Source: Demequina litorisediminis | GTDB taxonomy: Bacteria > Actinomycetota > Actinomycetes > Actinomycetales > Demequinaceae | DNA: 64,000 bases | Reading direction: 5' to 3' | NCBI RefSeq assembly: GCF_030161615.1 | Contig: NZ_BSUN01000001.1 | Coordinates: forward strand, 1,054,001-1,118,000 | Shown: positions 17,325 through 29,074 of the stretch, piece after piece | How positions within the stretch are numbered: the first letter of the stretch is position 1 | Layout of the letters: the number at the start of each line of letters is the position of its first letter | The notes under the pieces: model-generated | The model's database searches: none | Seen by the model: only the letters and a program-made list of their open reading frames with translations | What the model was told of the DNA's origin: nothing | Translations under genes and position numbers: made by a program

Positions 17325-20163
17325 TCAGTCCTCGAAGAGCTCCCACCAGGCTTCTTCTTCGTCGTCGCGACCCCAATCGGAGAGCACTCCGGCACCCCGC
17401 TCGGCCGCGTACCCGCGCACGTCGGCGTCGGCTCCGCGGCTCGGTCGCGCACCGCGGCAAGGGCCGCGTCCGCACCAGCCGTGTCCTCGAGTTCGAACAG
17501 GACACCCGCGAGCCGCGCCTGAACCTCGACCCAGATGAAATCTTCCTCGAGACCCCTCGCCAGAGGCGCCGCGTCGGCGAGCACCCCGGCCGCCACCGCG
17601 TACTCGTCGATGAGGCGCAGCCAGTCGCTCACCCGCAGCAGGAACCGCAACTCCGGGTCACGGTCGTCGAGGCTCGCGCCGTGCGCCCGAGCGGCCTGCA
17701 ACACCTCCCGCCACGCGGCATCGTCGGCATCCGCCATGCACTCGGCGCGAAGGTCCAGCAGCGCCAGCGTGAGGAACTGCTCGGGCTCACGCTCCAGCAG
17801 ACTCTCCATGTAGACGAGCCCGGCAACGCCAAGTCCGCTTGATAGCGCCCGCACCAGAACTGCGCGGCCCGCAACGATGCTTCCGCTCCGGCGTGGACCG
17901 CACCGTCCTCCACGAACAGGCGCGCCGCGGCGGCATACTGCTCGCCCGCGCCCTGGTCACCGGACTCGGCCATGCACTGAGCGAGGAACACGCGGGTCTG
18001 GGCGAGCGATCCGGGCGAGGTCTGCGGCTGCGCGAGTTCGTGCTCCAGCACGGACTCCGCCAACTCCCTGGCACGATCGGCCTCGCCCGTCGCGAGAAGT
18101 GCCTGAGCGTAGTCCCAGCGCACCGCGAACGGCAGCGGCTCGCTTGTACCCCACAGGCCTGCGCCGTAGTCGAAGCGCGCGGCGGCACGCTCCGCGTCTC
18201 CCGCCACAATCGCGCACCGGCCGGACTCGAAGGCGGCGAAGGCCGCTGTCCCGCCGAATCCCGCGGCCGCGAACTCGGTGGCCGCACGGTCATGCTCCGC
18301 GCCTGCCCCCACCGGATCCTGCGCGGCTTCACGCACCTTGGCCCGCATCCCCGCCACCGACGCCGTGACGGCGCGTCCGGGAAGTGCCGCCTCGGCTGCA
18401 GCGAACACCGCGATGGCATCCTCGTGGGCACCGATACGACCGAGCAGCGTGCCTCGCGTCGCGAGAACCGCGTACCGTGCGAAGGCGGCGTCTTGGCCGA
18501 TCTCCTCGTCGAGGCCCGCGACCGCATCGGGCGCGACGATCACATCTGCCTCATCGAGGCGCTCCATCGCCCACGCGAACGCCTCCTCCGTCATGCCCTC
18601 CTCGGAGCGCAACTGCAGGTCGATGCTCTCGCTCGCGGAGCGGACCAGCGCCCTGGCGCGGGTCGACGGCACCGCGTCGGCGTGTTCGGTCGCGGCCGCA
18701 GCCGGCTCGGCGGGGCCGGCCTCCGACGCGACGATCGCGGCGAGCCGCACGGTTGCCTCACCCAGAACGTTCGCCGACTCCATGTACGCCTCGTGGCTCG
18801 CCTCCACGGTGGCCATGTCGCCCATCGCTCCTGCGTGCTGAGCGCGGATGGCGGCGGCGCGCAGGCGCTGCACGGGGTGCGCATCGGCCGAGGCCAGCAC
18901 GTGCGTCGCGGCCTCGATCGCGTCGATGCCCGCGTACGCCACGTTGGCGGCCACCGCCGCCGCGAACCACTCCTGCGTGGTCGTCGGAGCGGCGCGCCTG
19001 ATCGAGACAGGAGCGAACACCTCCTGCGTCAGCGGCACCTCCCACGAGCGCTCTACGAGGGCTCGCGCGGCGGCGACCTCACGGGCGTACAGGTCGTTGC
19101 CGCCGCGCTCGTCGAAGCGCTGGGCGAGGCCATCGCCGAGAGCCCAGAGTTCGCGTCCAAGGTCGGCCACCGTGCGGGGCTCGTCAACGGCGGGTAGCAC
19201 CGCGGCGAGCGCGGGATCGGCCGAGGCGCGAACCACGGCATCGGCCGAGCCGCCGCAGGCGACGTAGCGCTCCAGCACCACCGCGAAGGCGAGCGCGGCG
19301 GTAAAGTGAGCGCGCTCGTGAAGGGCGTCGTGCGCCAGCCAGCCGACGTGCCGCTCCACGAGGTCGAGGGCAAGGTCATGGTGACCCGTCAGCGAAGCGA
19401 ACTGCGCCGCCAGCGCCATGTTCAGCAACTTGTCCGGCTCCGTGCGCGACGAGCGGCACACGAAGTCGAAGGCCTCGGCCGCATCCTCGAGGCGGCCGGA
19501 CTCCAGCATCGCCACGAGCGTGCGCGCCAGCATGGTTTCCGGCTCGTGTGCGCAGACCTGGTGCTCACGCCACGCGGAGATCGCGATCTGCGCCGCCGCG
19601 GCGCCGTCGCGTCGCAGCAACTCGAGGTCAACGTAGCCCGCCGGGATGCACGCCTCGCACGAGGAGTAGTTGTCGCGCGGCAGGCTCTCGAGGTCCTCGC
19701 CGAGCCGCTCGGCGTCCGCGAGGTCACCCAGCGACGTCGCCGTCTCGAACCGGGCCGACGCCACCGCCGAGAGTCCAAGGCCCGCGTCACGGAACGTGGC
19801 CTCCATGTCGTTCAGCACGGCATCAATCTGGGTGCGGTCAAACGCGGGCGAACCCGTGAGGATGCCGGGCATCCACTTGTGCTGCCAGAAGAAGGCTCTG
19901 GGCGCGCGAGGCGTCTCCAGTCACCAGACTCGCATCGTCCTTGTACGCCGCCGCGCACCAGGCGAAGTTCGCGAGCGCCAGGTCCGCCACACCTCGCATG
20001 GCTCCCTCATCCGTGAGGCGCATGCGGGCGTCGAACTCGAGCCCCTTGTCCCCCGCTCCTGCGCGATAGCGACCACCTGAGCGGCGCGCTCGCGGTGTGC
20101 GGGCCCGTAGGGCATCAGCGTCAGTTCGTCGAGAAGATCGGCGGCTGCGGCGGTGTCAGTCAT
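17325..20163 (-). CDS. Large helical-repeat (TPR-like) protein coupled to the HSP90 gene
   Basis: About 946 residues, almost all alpha-helical, built of repeated antiparallel helix pairs rich in Ala, Glu and Leu (for example LLATGEADRARELAESVLEH and YARYAVL-type helices), typical of tetratricopeptide solenoids. One short segment, YSSCEACIPAGYV, carries two cysteines. No signal peptide. Its ATG overlaps the stop of the HSP90 gene (ATGA), so the two are made together. Breaks: bases missing at AGCT near 17433 and 17829, one extra near 19897, one G missing near 20052. An HSP90 co-chaperone role is inferred from coupling and fold. Confidence 0.82.
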
Positions 20164-21985
20164 GCGGGGTCTCCTGGGGTGGTGAGGCCGACGCTCAGGG
20201 TGATGAGATCGTCGAGGGATTGGGTCATGAGCGCGCGGTCGCGCTCGGTCAAGGGACGGCGCCCGTCAAGCAGGGCCTGGACGTAGAGCAATCGGATGGC
20301 GCGCGCGGCCACCTCGCCGTCCGCGATCGCGGCGAGGTGCTGCACCACGGGGCTGGCCCAATTCAGACAGACCTGCGCCCTCGTAACGACCTCCCCGGTG
20401 CGCGACCGCACCTGGTCCACGCGGGCGCCGGCGGCGCGCAGCGTCGCGGCCCACGGGCCGCTCGCGATCTCGCTCGCACGCTGGAGGTCGGCGCGGGTCA
20501 GGACGTCCGCATCGGCCACATACAGCGAGGCAACCGAGGCATCGGGAAGCACCTTGACCACCGCGTCCACGTCCACCGACGCGAGCGCCGCGGTGGCCTT
20601 CGCCGCGAGCGCGTCGGTGCGCGGGACATCGTCCGCATGGGGTGCGGCGAGCTCGGCGAGGCGGGCCATCACGTCTGCGGGCCTCACCTCGAGGTCACTG
20701 TAGAGATGCTGGGCGGCGCGCAGCACCTCCTCGTGGTGCGTGTAGACGGCGTTGACCAGGATGCCGGGGGCACGCATGCCTGCCAGCATGCGGAACTCGT
20801 CGAGGCCCGAGGCGTAGCGCACGGGTTCGCCCGCAGACGCGATCGACTCGAGGGTGCGCTCCCCCGCCGTCGTCTCGAACGTGAGGAAGGGGCCGAGCAC
20901 GCGAAGGAGCCTGCTCGTCGTCCACACAGGCGGCGCGAATGGCCTGGTCGTGGGCGCGCAGGAAGGCATCGAGGAGCGGACGGTTGGTGGTGGCGACGCG
21001 CTTGACCCAGGCGCGGAAGGCGGCCGCAATCCCGTCGCGAGTGGTGTCGACCGCGTCGTCCTTGACCAGTTGTTCGCGGCTCGCGGTGGGCGTGAGGTGA
21101 TCCGAGGTCACCACCGGCAGCAGGAAGAACCCCCACTCCGGGACGATCGCCTGCTCGTCTGCGTTCAGCAACATGCGGCCCAGATACACGCGCGCTCCGC
21201 GGTGCCCACGCCCCGCGAGCGGCTTGGCAAGTACGTAGGCGACACCGGTGGTCCCGGTGGCGCGGATGGTCAGGTCGATGACATCGAGCGGCCGATGCCC
21301 CAGGAGGGTCTCGCCGTACGCGAGAGCGGCCTCGCGGTCGCCGCCGGGAAGGAAGGGCGGCGCCGTGGTCAGCGACGTGATCGGCCCGTCGTGGGCGCCG
21401 ACCGACACGGGCAGCGGAAGGAACTCGCCGTACTCCGTGGCGAGCTCGCGCACGCGCCGTTCGCCCAGGAGCGCGATGCGCTCGGCGGACGGCGCGAGGG
21501 TGACGCGGGTGCCGATGTCGATGGCCTCGGTTTGGACATCGCTCAGGCTCCTCGACGGCGTAGGTGCCGTCGGCGCGCCCGGTCCACACCACGGCGCGGT
21601 GACCGGCCTTGTGGCTGAGGATGCGAATCTCATCGGCCACCATGAAGCAGGCTCAGCAGGCCGATGCCGAAATGGCCCAGATAGTCGCCGTGGGGCAGGT
21701 CGAGCATGTCGCGCTTGGAGCCTGCGGCCCACCGTCGCCAGCAGGTCCTCGATCTCCCCCGCGGCCAGGCCGATGCCGTCGTCGGCGAGCACGAAGGGCG
21801 CCTCAGCCGTGGCCGGATGGATGCGCACACCCCACGCGGGGTCGGGGTCTCCGCCCGCGGCGCGAGCCACGATGGCGTCGCGAGAGTTCTGCAGGAGGCT
21901 CCCGCAGATACACCTCGGGACCCGAATAAATGTGACGGCTGAGGAGGTCGATGACGCCCCTCAGGTCTACGCCGAACTGCGACAC
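20160..21985 (-). CDS. HSP90-family (HtpG-like) chaperone, divergent type
   Basis: About 606 residues. The GHKL ATPase fold is clear: ELLQNSRDAI (metal-site Asn), DDGIGL (adenine-contact Asp), and FGIGLLSCFMVADEI as the lid glycine motif. A middle domain follows (NLRILGPF-like FLTFETTAGERTL), but the C-terminal dimerisation part is short and unlike E. coli HtpG. Five AGCT breaks (near 20913, 21548, 21648, 21719 and 21896) fragment it. GTG at 21985 is the start. This is the actinobacterial branch of HSP90, less studied than HtpG. Confidence 0.88.
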
Positions 21986-22101
21986 TGCGTGGTCTCCCCA
22001 CCTCGGTCTGTGCTCTCAGCCGCGGATCAACCTAGCGCGGCCGTCTGACATCGTCCACCGGAGCATCGACACGCGAGTGAACGATCGTTGATCCTGGTAG
22101 A

Positions 22102-22869
22102 TCAGGAATCCTGCTCGGCTTCCATCTGGGCCACGAACTCGCGCTTGGACGACTGCCAGCCGTCCTCGTTCATGCCGGTGCGCCAGTAGCCGGAGATCGA
22201 GACGTTCTCGCGCGGCACGCCCAGGACGTTGAAGAGGTGATGGCGCAGGGGCTTGATCATGTCCGCATTGCCATGCACAAAAGCCTCCACGTCCCCCGTT
22301 GGCAGGGCGGCGGTCTCGACCGCGTAGGTGAGCGCCTCGCCGTAGCCCATGCCGTGCTCGTCGCGGTGAATCCAGTGGACCGCAACATCATCGCTGAGGG
22401 TGAGGGGCTGGCGATCGGTGGCAGTGCCCACCTCGAGGAACACCTCGGCGCGCGCACCCGCGGGAAGCACGTCGAGGGCGGCCGCGACCGCAGGCAGCGC
22501 GGACTCGTCGCCCACGAGCAGGTGGAGGTCGGCACCCGCGCGGGGCGCCCAGCCGCCTCCCGGTCCCATGAAGGCGATCTCTTCGCCCGGCTGCGCCGTG
22601 GCTGCCCAGGGACCGGCGAGGCCCTCGTCGCCGTGGATGACGAAGTCGAGCGCCATCTCGCCCGTCTCGGCGTCGAACCATCGCACCGTGTAGGTGCGGG
22701 TCACGTCACCGAACTTGATCTTGATGTAGTGGTCGGTGAGCGGCAACGGTCCGATGTCCTTGAGGGCAGCGGATCCGACGATCACGCGCACCATCGAGGG
22801 GCTGAGCCGCTCGGTGCGCAGCACGGTGGCGGTACGGACAGGACGCGGGGGGCGATTTGGGGCATTCAT
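22102..22869 (-). CDS. Siderophore-interacting protein (FAD/NAD(P)H ferric reductase family)
   Basis: A 255-residue intact protein. It has the FAD-binding RTYTVR motif after DHYIKIKFG, then the NAD(P)H-binding C-terminal half (LLVGDESALPAVAAAL, EVFLEVGT, GNADMIKPLRHHLF, ISGYWRTGMNEDGW). Members of the SIP/ViuB family reduce ferric siderophores in the cytoplasm to release iron. No siderophore biosynthesis or uptake genes are adjacent. It is transcribed alone; the flanking genes are more than 50 bases away. Confidence 0.93.
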   Translation of the reverse strand: MNAPNRPPRPVRTATVLRTERLSPSMVRVIVGSAALKDIGPLPLTDHYIKIKFGDVTRTYTVRWFDAETGEMALDFVIHGDEGLAGPWAATAQPGEEIAFMGPGGGWAPRAGADLHLLVGDESALPAVAAALDVLPAGARAEVFLEVGTATDRQPLTLSDDVAVHWIHRDEHGMGYGEALTYAVETAALPTGDVEAFVHGNADMIKPLRHHLFNVLGVPRENVSISGYWRTGMNEDGWQSSKREFVAQMEAEQDS

Positions 22870-22927
22870 CGCTCGTCAGTATATGTGCGCGCGGCGTTGC
22901 GTAAATAGCCTCGCGGAGACGCGCCGC

Positions 22928-23763
22928 CTAGCGGCGCGGAGCCACCAACGACTCGACCCTGACCGCGAGCGTCGTCTCGCGCGCACCAAGCGACGCCAAG
23001 TCATCCGCCGCCACATGATGCGCGTTGGGGCCCATCGCGAGCACGTCCCTCGCCGCATCGGCGGTCAGGGCGAGCGTGGCGACCACGTCCTCACTCACCG
23101 CCCGCTCGAGCCTGCGGGTACTGCGCCGCGAGGCGCTCAGACTTGCCCTCATGCACGTGCACACCGTCCACGGCCTCGACGAGCCTCACGCAGGTGTTGA
23201 GGCAGCGGCGTCACCACCACCAGCGCCCCGCCGGGCGCGAGGACCCGCATCACCTCGGACGGCACCCGAGGGCCAAAGACCGACAGCACGATGTCGACGG
23301 AGGCGTCGGCGAGCGGAAGGGTGCGCAGGGCGTCGCCGCCCACCGCCACGCAGCGCGGATGAGCCCGGGCCGCACGCTTGAGCGCCGGCGTGGCCAGGTC
23401 CATGGCGATCCCGTCCCAGCCAGGCAGGGCGTCAAGCGCCGCCGCCGCGTAGTACCCGGTGCCGCCGGCGAGGTCGAGCAGAAGCCCACGGCCGTCGCGC
23501 GCGACTTGAGCGACGGCCCTCGCCGCAGCATCGGCCACCGGGGCGTACCAACCGCCGGACTGCAACCGCTCGCGGGCGACCACCATCTCGGCGGTGTCGG
23601 CGTTCAGTGTCTTGCCGTGGCCCGCGCGGAGTGTGACGTAGCCCTGGCGCGCGCGATCGAACGTGTGCCCCGCCCCACAACGCAGGCCCGATGCCGTCTC
23701 GGCGACCGGCCCCGCACAGACGGGGCAGCGCAGCGCGGAGAGGATGCGCGCGGGCCAGGTCAT
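22928..23763 (-). CDS. RlmA-type 23S rRNA (guanine-N1)-methyltransferase
   Basis: About 277 residues: an N-terminal zinc ribbon (LRCPVCAGPV, LRCGAGHTFD), the family phrase ARQGYVTL, and a SAM-binding fold (LLLDLAGGTGYY). This order matches RlmA, which methylates G745 or G748 in domain II of 23S rRNA. The Gram-positive form (TlrB/RlmA-II) can affect macrolide response in producers; no such context is present here. Two AGCT breaks near 23185 and 23107. Its ATG overlaps the upstream TetR stop by four bases. Confidence 0.88.
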
Positions 23764-24451
23764 GCACGCCCCGACTGAAGGCGGAGCCCGGACAGGATCA
23801 GTTCGAGCCCCGCGAGAAACTGCGCGCGGTCATCGTGAAGAAGGAACTGATCCCGCATGGCAAACAGGAACGGATACTCGGCAGCCTCGAGCCCCTCCCA
23901 CGGCGGGGTTCCGCCGTCGGCGCGCTCGGCGTCCTGGCCGCGATCCGAGGCGACCCCAATCACGAACCCCATGACGGCCGTCACACCATCGAGCATCTGC
24001 GACGGCGTCAGGCTCCATGCGCATGAGTTGCTGGCCCACACGCTCGAAAAGGCGGAGACCGTTGGGTTGGACGTCCGTGTCGCGCAGAAAGAATGCGCCG
24101 AGCCACGGGCGGTCCACGATCTCCTCATAGAGCGTCACCGCGATCTCACGCAGCGCCGCGATCGCGTCACCGCTCCCGGCTGCGACAGCGTCGGTGCGGA
24201 GCAGGACTCCCTCCAGCACCTGATCGGCAGCGCGAGCCATGAGCCTCGTCCTTGCTGGAGACGTACCAGTAGATGCTTCCCACGCCACCGCCAAGGCGGG
24301 CCGCGAGCGCGCGAAACGTCAGCGCGTCCTCGCCAGACTCGTCGAGGATCGCCACAGATGCCGCCACGACGGCCTCGAGGGAGTGCGACGCGCGACGGCG
24401 GCGAGGCGCACGGGCACCTCGAGCGTCGGCGCCATGGGGCGCGGTTTCCAT
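23760..24451 (-). CDS. TetR-family regulator, divergent from an MFS exporter
   Basis: About 229 residues with an N-terminal helix-turn-helix (DALTFRALAARLGGGVGSIYWY) and a C-terminal ligand domain of the type with WLGAFFLRDTDVQPN. The start at 24451 is chosen for a good fit to the family and lies close to the operators. Breaks: GAGCTG read as GAGCCTG near 24012, GAGCTC expanded near 24244. It is expected to bind the three operator copies upstream and repress both itself and the exporter. The gene overlaps the RlmA-type start, so they share a transcript. Confidence 0.9.
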
Positions 24452-24482
24452 GCCCCCATCCCACCACAACTTGCGGTGTATC

Positions 24483-24530
24483 GAACGTCGTTCTATAGTT
24501 TCGAACGTTGTTCGAGAACCGAACGTCGTT
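24483..24530. promoter_or_regulatory. Three TetR operator copies between the tetR and MFS genes
   Basis: Three near-identical dyads GAACGTCGTTC (24483-24493), GAACGTTGTTC (24503-24513) and GAACGTCGTTC (24520-24530), centred 20 and 17 bases apart. Each is GAAC-N3-GTTC. They occupy the divergent promoter region and end 16 bases before the MFS ATG. Binding by the adjacent TetR protein is inferred. Confidence 0.75.
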
Positions 24531-24546
24531 CGATATGGAGGTCGCC

Positions 24547-26020
24547 ATGACCACAGTCGCCGCCGCGCGCACCTACCCCTCACTGCGCGCCGCCTGGATT
24601 CCCCTCGCCGCGTTGTGCGCCGCCTTCTTTGTCGAGATGGTCGACAACACGCTGCTCACCATTGCGTTGCCCACCATCGGCCGTGACCTCGGGAGCGACA
24701 CCACGCAGGCTCCAGTGGGTGACCGGCGCCTACTCGCTGACCTTCGGCGGCCTGCTCCTCACCGCGGGCGCCCTTGCGGATCGGCTCGGCAGGCGCCGCG
24801 TGCTCCTGTGGGGCCTCGCAGCCTTCGGCCTCATCAGCCTAGGAGTGCTCGCCGTACACACCACCGGCGACCTCATCGTCCTGCGCGCCTGCCTTGGGCT
24901 CGCCGCTGCGGCCATGGCGCCCATCACCAACTCCCTGGTGTTCCGGCTCTTTGACGACGAGGCACTCAAGCGCCGCGCCATGACGCTCATGATCACCGTG
25001 GGCATGAGCGGCTTCATCCTCGGCCCGCTGCTGGGCGGGACCCTCATCACTCATCTCGACTGGCGCTGGCTGCTCCTCATCAACGCGCCCATCGCGGTGA
25101 TCGCGTGGCTCGGGGTGCGGGCGGGAGTTTCGCGCGACGACGCCGCGGGGCTCACGCAGGACCGCCTCGACGTGGTGGGCTCCGCCCTCAGCATCGCCGG
25201 CATCGGCCTGGCGTGCTACACCCTCACCAGCGGAGTCGACCACGGATGGGGAGCGCCCCTCACGGTGGCGTGCGCCCTCGGCGCGGTCGCCGCGGTCGTC
25301 GCCTTCATCCGGCACGAGCGCCGCACCGCAGAGCCGATGCTGGACCTCACCCTGTTCCGCTCCGGCACGTTCCGCGGCGCCACCATCGCTCAGATGGGCA
25401 CCTCCATCGCCATGGCGGGCCTCATGTTTAGCCTCATCTTCCAGTTCCAGTACGCGTACGGCTGGAGCCCCTTGGTCGCGGGCCTTGCCAACCTGCCCCT
25501 CATCCTCACCATGCTGCTCGCGACGCCGCTGACGGAGGCGCTTGGGTCTCGCGTGGGCCACCGGCGCGCCACCCTGATCGGCGGCACCGTCCTCGCCGGG
25601 TCACTGCTCGGCATGGGCTGGGCGGTCAGCCATGGCTACCTCGCCGTCGCCCTCCTCATGGTCACCTTCACCTTCGGACTGCGCACCGTCATGACCATCT
25701 GCGCCGTCGCCCTCGTCGAGGCCATGCCCGCCAATCGCACGTCGCTCGGCACGGCCATGAATGACACGGCGCAGGAGGTGGGCACGAGCATCGGCACGGC
25801 CGTCACCGGAACACTGATCGCCGTCCTCGTAACCGTTTCGCTTCCCACCGGAACGTGGAGCCCCGCTCTCGTCGCCTCGTTCTTCCACGGGGAAGCCGTG
25901 ACGTTCGTGGTGGTCGCGGTCGTGGCGGGAGTGCTCGCTATCGGAGGTGCGCTCGCGCTGACCGATTCGACGTCCGTCGACGAGCACGCCGAGCCGGCGT
26001 CAGCGACACTCTCCCAGTAG
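24547..26020 (+). CDS. MFS drug-efflux-type transporter (14 helices)
   Basis: About 490 residues of the DHA2-like MFS branch: FFVEMVDNTLLTIALPTIGRDL in helix 1, LQWVTGAYSLTFGGLLLTAG in helix 2, GALADRLGRRRVLL as the loop motif, and about 14 membrane segments. Exporters of this group use the proton gradient to expel cationic or amphipathic compounds. It is regulated by the divergent TetR gene and its three operators. CAGCTCC is read as CAGGCTCC near 24710. The last 21 bases overlap the end of the next, convergent gene. Confidence 0.92.
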
Positions 26021-26554
26021 CGCATCGGCCGTCGCGGCCCACTGGGCGACCAGGTCGAAGCCCTCGGGGTCGCGCAGGTAATGCAACTGGAGGCCATCCA
26101 TGGCGGCGAAAAGTCGCCGCGCGACGCCCTCCGCGTCCGGGCCGGAGAGCATCGAGGCGAGGCCGCTGGCGAGTCGGTCGGCGCGCTCGCGGAAGTAGTC
26201 GTGCCCCGGGTGCGTCGGGTCGAGCGCCTCGGCCTCGACGGCAGCGAACAGCGCCGCGGCGCGCGGCCGGGCGACGATGTTGGCGACCGTCGCGTCGAGG
26301 AGCAACCTGACCCGCTCGGGGGTCATCGCCTCCCAGTCGAGTCCGGCGTCGTCGCGCTCGTCGCGGCGCTGAACGAGCGCCACGAGCAGCGTGGGCATGT
26401 CGGGGAAGTAGTGCAGCACGCCCGGCGTCGACATGTCGCAGCGGCGGGCCAGCGCGGCCATGGTGAGGCCGCGATGCCCCTCGGCGTCCGTGATCGCCAT
26501 GGCCGTGTCGAGGATGCGCGCACGACGCTCCGCGGGCGCGAGTCGGATCGCCAT
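26000..26554 (-). CDS. TetR-family regulator, divergent from the GH3 gene
   Basis: A 184-residue intact protein. The helix-turn-helix is clear (LTMAALARRCDMSTPGVLHY) and the C-terminal domain resembles the TetR_C group seen in regulators of sugar-hydrolase genes. The start at 26554 gives MAIRLAPAERRARILDTAM. It faces the beta-glucosidase gene across a dyad (26596-26614) and is likely its repressor; the inducer is unknown. Confidence 0.9.
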   Translation of the reverse strand: MAIRLAPAERRARILDTAMAITDAEGHRGLTMAALARRCDMSTPGVLHYFPDMPTLLVALVQRRDERDDAGLDWEAMTPERVRLLLDATVANIVARPRAAALFAAVEAEALDPTHPGHDYFRERADRLASGLASMLSGPDAEGVARRLFAAMDGLQLHYLRDPEGFDLVAQWAATADALLGECR

Positions 26555-26595
26555 GCAGACCTCTTTCGCTGACGGGGACGGCCTTGTGAGCACCT

Positions 26596-26614
26596 TATCT
26601 AATTTGCTTAGATA
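26596..26614. promoter_or_regulatory. TetR operator dyad before the GH3 gene
   Basis: TATCTAA-TTTGC-TTAGATA, a perfect 7-bp inverted repeat in an AT-rich pocket between the divergent TetR and GH3 genes, 38 bases before the GH3 ATG. Likely the binding site of the adjacent TetR protein. Confidence 0.68.
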
Positions 26615-26651
26615 GAGCGCAGGCATCGATGCCCTCGCATAAGGAGAAGCC

Positions 26652-29058
26652 ATGACCGACCTCGCCCCCGGAGTCACCCAGCAGGCGCTCGACATCACCG
26701 CTCGCCTGACGCGCGCCGAGAAGATCCGCCTCACCTCAGGCCATGACTTCTGGCACTCCGAGTCACTCGAGCGCGAGGGGGTCACCTCGTTCATGCTCAC
26801 CGATGGTCCACATGGGCTGCGCAAGCAGACCGGAGAAACGGACCATGTGGGCCTCAACTCGTCCGTGCCCGCCACCTGCTTCCCCACGGCATCGGCCCTG
26901 GGTGCCACCTGGGACGTCGCACTCCTGGAGGAGGTGGGCCACGCGCTCGGTCGCGAGTGCCGCGCCGAGGAGGTGGGGGTGCTCCTTGGCCCCGGTCTCA
27001 ACATCAAGCGCCATCCCGCGGGCGGGCGCTCCTTCGAGTACTTCTCCGAGGATCCCCTCATCTCGGGCAAGGCCGCGGCCGCCCTGGTGCGCGGCATTCA
27101 GGCCGAGGGCGTGGGCGCATGTCTCAAGCACTTCGCCGCCAACAACCAGGAATCGAACCGCATGCGGGTCGACACCATCGTGGACGAACGCACCCTGCGC
27201 GAGATCTACCTCACCGGGTTCGAGATCGCCGTGACCGAGGCGCAGCCCTGGACGGTCATGTGCGCTTACAACCTCGTCAACGGCGTTCACGCGGGCGAGC
27301 ACCGTGAACTCCTCACGACGATCCTGCGCGAGGAATGGGGTTTCGATGGCCTCGTCATGACCGACTGGATCGCGACCCACGACCGCCCGGCGGGCATCCG
27401 GGCCGGCCTTGACCTCGAGATGCCGTCAAGCCATGGCGCCTGGGACAAGTCCGTCGACACCGCCGTGGGGGCCGGCACCCTCGCGGGCCGCGACCTCGAC
27501 ATCGCCTGTGCGCGCGTCATCACCCTGGCATTGAAGGTCGCGGCGGAGCGCGCCTCACGGACGGCCGTCAACGTCGACACCGCGCACGACGAGCACCATG
27601 CCCTCGCGCGCCGCGTGGCCGCCGCCGGCGCCACCCTGCTCACCAACGACGGCACGCTCCCCCTTGCCCCCACCGGACGCCTCGCGCTCATCGGCGCCTT
27701 CGCCGAGACCCCCGGTTCCAGGGAGGCGGCTCTGCGCTCGTCAACCCCACCCGCCTCGACACCGTGCTCGCCACACTGACCGATCGCGTGGGAGCCGCCG
27801 GGGAAATCGCGTACGCGCCGGGGTACGACCCGGCCACCGGCGAGGCCACCGACGCTCAGGCTCGCCGAGGCCGTCGGCGCCGCCGAGGGAGCCGACGCCG
27901 TCATCCTCATGGTAGGCCTGCCGCTGTCCTACGAATCCGAGGGCTACGACCGCGACCACCTGCAGATCCCGCCCGCGCACACCCGCCTCATCCAGGCGCT
28001 CACCGCCCGCCACGCTCGCGTGGTCGTGGTCAACGTGGGAGGCGCACCCGTAGAAATGCCATGGGCCGATGCCCCCAACGCGATCCTCCAGGCCTACCTC
28101 GGCGGCCAGGCAGGCGGCGGTGCGATCACCGACATCCTCGTGGGCGACGTCGAACCGGGTGGGCGCCTGGCCGAGTCGTTCCCCGTCTCCGTCACCGACC
28201 TCGCGAGCCACGCGAACTTCGCGTCACACCCCACGCAGGTCCAGTACCGCGAGACTCAATACGTGGGCTACCGCTTCCACGACACCTTCCGCGTGCCCGC
28301 GCGCTTCCCGTTTGGTCACGGGCTGTCGTACACCTCCTTCGAGGTGGGAGCCGCGAAGATCACCGGCCGCGGCCACGACCGCAAGGTCACCGTCCCCGTG
28401 ACCAACACCGGCGCGCGTGCAGGTTCCACCGTGATCCAGGTCTACGTGCACGACGTCGCCTCAACGCTGCACCGTCCCGAGCAGGAGTTGCGCGGCTTCG
28501 CGAAGCTCGAACTCGAGCCAGGACAGACGGCCGATGCCGTGGTCGCCCTTGGTGAACGCGCGTGGGCCGTGTGGGACACGGCCTCGCACGGCTGGGTGGT
28601 CGAGGCCGGAGAGTTCGAGGTGCGCGTGGGGCTGTCCTCGACCGACATCCGTGCGCGCGCCACGGTGCGCCTCACCACGGGCGGCGAGGTGACCGCGCGG
28701 GTGAACCCGGCATCGGCCATCGCGACCGACACCGAGTTCGCCACACTGCTGGGCCGCCCGCTTCCCGCACCGCGCCCCCTGTTCCCCTTCCACTACGACT
28801 CGACGATCGCCGACCTTTCCCAGACCGCGGGCGGTCGCGTGCTGGAGAAGGTGCTGATTGGGCAGGTGATGAAGGCGATGGGCGGTGACGAGAATGACAC
28901 GGCGGAGACCCGCCAGATGATGGAGGCGTTCATGCGCCACATGCCGCTGCGCGCCCTCGCGATGTCCTCTGAGGGCAAGGTCTCCTTCGCCAACCTCGAC
29001 CGCCTGCTCAAGGCTCCTCAACGCGACGGCGGTAAGGGCCCGTCGCAGATCTCGATGA
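26652..29058 (+). CDS. GH3 beta-glucosidase-type glycoside hydrolase
   Basis: About 801 residues: the (beta/alpha)8 domain with LTDGPHGLR and LKHFAANNQESNR, the nucleophile Asp in VMTDW, a C-terminal alpha/beta sandwich with PLSYESEGYDRDHL, and a fibronectin-III-like domain (PFGHGLSYTSFEVG). No signal peptide, so cytoplasmic; it likely hydrolyses imported beta-glucosides. Breaks: one C missing near 27717, CAGCTC near 27858, AAGCTCC near 29013. The last one changes the ending to RLLKLLNATAVRARRRSR with a stop at 29058. Confidence 0.92.
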
Positions 29059-29074
29059 CCACTACGCGCGCGCC

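Noticed and set aside
17839-19197. 452-codon plus-strand frame opposite the repeat protein
   Set aside because: Arg/Gly/His-rich shadow of a high-GC minus-strand gene.
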